Shown here piece after piece: positions 63,242 to 64,000 of a DNA stretch of 64,000 nucleotides. Below the pieces are notes generated by a model. The model ran no database searches. It had not been told where the DNA came from and saw only the letters and a program-made list of their open reading frames with translations. A program made the translations under genes and the position numbers. Origin of the DNA: Halobacillus halophilus DSM 2266 (GTDB taxonomy: Bacteria > Bacillota > Bacilli > Bacillales > Halobacillaceae); the NCBI RefSeq assembly GCF_000284515.1, contig NC_017668.1:1240001-1304000 (forward strand), given 5' to 3'. The first letter of the stretch is position 1; each line of letters starts with the position of its first letter.

Positions 63242-64000
63242 ATGAACGCAGGTATATTGGGTGTAGGTCACTACGCTCCAGAAAAAGTCCTTACCAACCA
63301 AGATTTAGAGAAAATGGTGGATACAAGTGATGAGTGGATCCGGTCCCGCACTGGAATAGAAGAACGCCGTATCGCGGCAGATGGGGAAGACACTTCCCAT
63401 ATGGCAGTAAATGCCGCCAGAAGTGCCCTTGAGGATGCCAACATGGATGCTGAAGAACTGGATATGATTTTAGTGGCTACCGTTACTCCTGATCAGCCGT
63501 TTCCATCGGTTGCAACGATGCTGCAAGAACAGCTTGGAGCTAGAAAAGTAGCGGCAATGGATTTAAGCGCGGCCTGCGCAGGCTTTATGTATGGTGTTAT
63601 TACAGCTAAGCAATTCATTGAAAGCGGCGGTTATAAAAATGTCCTGGTTGTCGGGGTTGAGAAATTATCCAAGATTACAAACTGGGAAGATCGAAACACA
63701 TGCGTCCTATTCGGAGACGGAGCAGGCGCAGCCGTGATCGGTCCAGTCAGTGACGATAGAGGGATTATGTCCTTTGAACTCGGCTCTGATGGAAGCGGCG
63801 GACCACATTTGTACCAGGATGAAACCTTGTTCATGAACGGTAGAGAAGTGTTTAAATTTGCCGTAAGACAAATGCCTGAGTCTTCTGTGAACGTGGTCAA
63901 GAAAATTGGCCTGAAAGAAGAAGATGTAGATTATTTAATCCCGCATCAGGCTAACATAAGAATTATGGAAGCTGCACGCGAACGCCTGGGTATTTCAGAG
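63242..64000 (+). CDS. fabH: 3-oxoacyl-ACP synthase III FabH (partial, runs off the window)
   Basis: The first 253 codons of FabH, which condenses acyl-CoA with malonyl-ACP to start fatty acid synthesis. The start [35 protein letters not shown], the catalytic Cys in [11 protein letters not shown] (about Cys112) and the His in [10 protein letters not shown] (about His240) are present. The catalytic Asn lies beyond the edge. GGGGATGA precedes ATG at 63242. By synteny this is fabHA, with fabF expected next. Confidence 0.95.
   Translation, partial: MNAGILGVGHYAPEKVLTNQDLEKMVDTSDEWIRSRTGIEERRIAADGEDTSHMAVNAARSALEDANMDAEELDMILVATVTPDQPFPSVATMLQEQLGARKVAAMDLSAACAGFMYGVITAKQFIESGGYKNVLVVGVEKLSKITNWEDRNTCVLFGDGAGAAVIGPVSDDRGIMSFELGSDGSGGPHLYQDETLFMNGREVFKFAVRQMPESSVNVVKKIGLKEEDVDYLIPHQANIRIMEAARERLGISE

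Overview
The window is a chromosomal segment of a spore-forming member of the Bacillaceae. Gene content and order follow Bacillus subtilis closely, in blocks: hmoB-pbpF-hemEHY; yhfH-yhfI-lplJ-lcfB; comK; yhjE-sipV; addB-addA-yisB; gerPA-PF; yisL-asnO; yitU-yitV-yitW; yjzD-med-fabH. The proteins are glutamate- and aspartate-rich and the base composition is moderate. The intergenic regions carry the large palindromic repeats often seen in salt-loving bacilli. A moderately halophilic genus such as Halobacillus or a relative is the best guess, but this is inference and no rRNA lies in the window.

Layout. 1-12.8 kb: end of a bdbC-like gene with a thioredoxin-like partner, heme-degrading HmoB, PBP1A-type PbpF, the last three heme steps (hemE, hemH, hemY), a LacI-type regulator, then YhfH, YhfI, lipoate ligase and a FadR-controlled acyl-CoA ligase. 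12.8-14 kb: repeat copy A, interrupted by a strongly structured segment that looks like an RNA. 14-26.6 kb: acetyltransferase, ComK, a VTT membrane protein, signal peptidase, AddAB recombination nuclease, YisB and a YczE-type membrane protein. 26.7-31 kb: repeat copy B carrying a 331-bp MITE with an 8-bp target duplication, a DUF4397 protein and a lone TnpB element. 30-34.4 kb: a sucrose PTS locus (repressor, EIIBC, sucrose-6-phosphate hydrolase) with two perfect palindromic operators. 35-41 kb: a DDAH-like enzyme, the complete gerP spore-coat operon and a three-gene membrane operon (DUF418, DUF2157, GDYXXLXY). 41.8-52 kb: RocD, YisL, asparagine synthetase, a surface GH13 protein that has lost two catalytic acids, DUF4349 and Gmad2 lipoproteins, DegV and YitT proteins. 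52.8-64 kb: Fe-S related proteins, a broken HAD gene, YitU/V/W, a mobB-moaE-moaD operon, UppP, YjzD, Med and the start of fabH with a FapR-type operator.

The most unusual feature is a family of seven intergenic elements of about 0.5 kb (copies A-G). Their ends are inverted and share a core reading GAAGACTCAGTTTCGAGAT, and they carry palindromic modules X and Y. The X-linker-Y core occurs in both orientations relative to the two distinguishable ends, as if the core can invert. Small genes missed by length filters (YhfH at 9067-9195, YjzD at 60909-61082) and the window-edge fabH and bdbC fragments are included.
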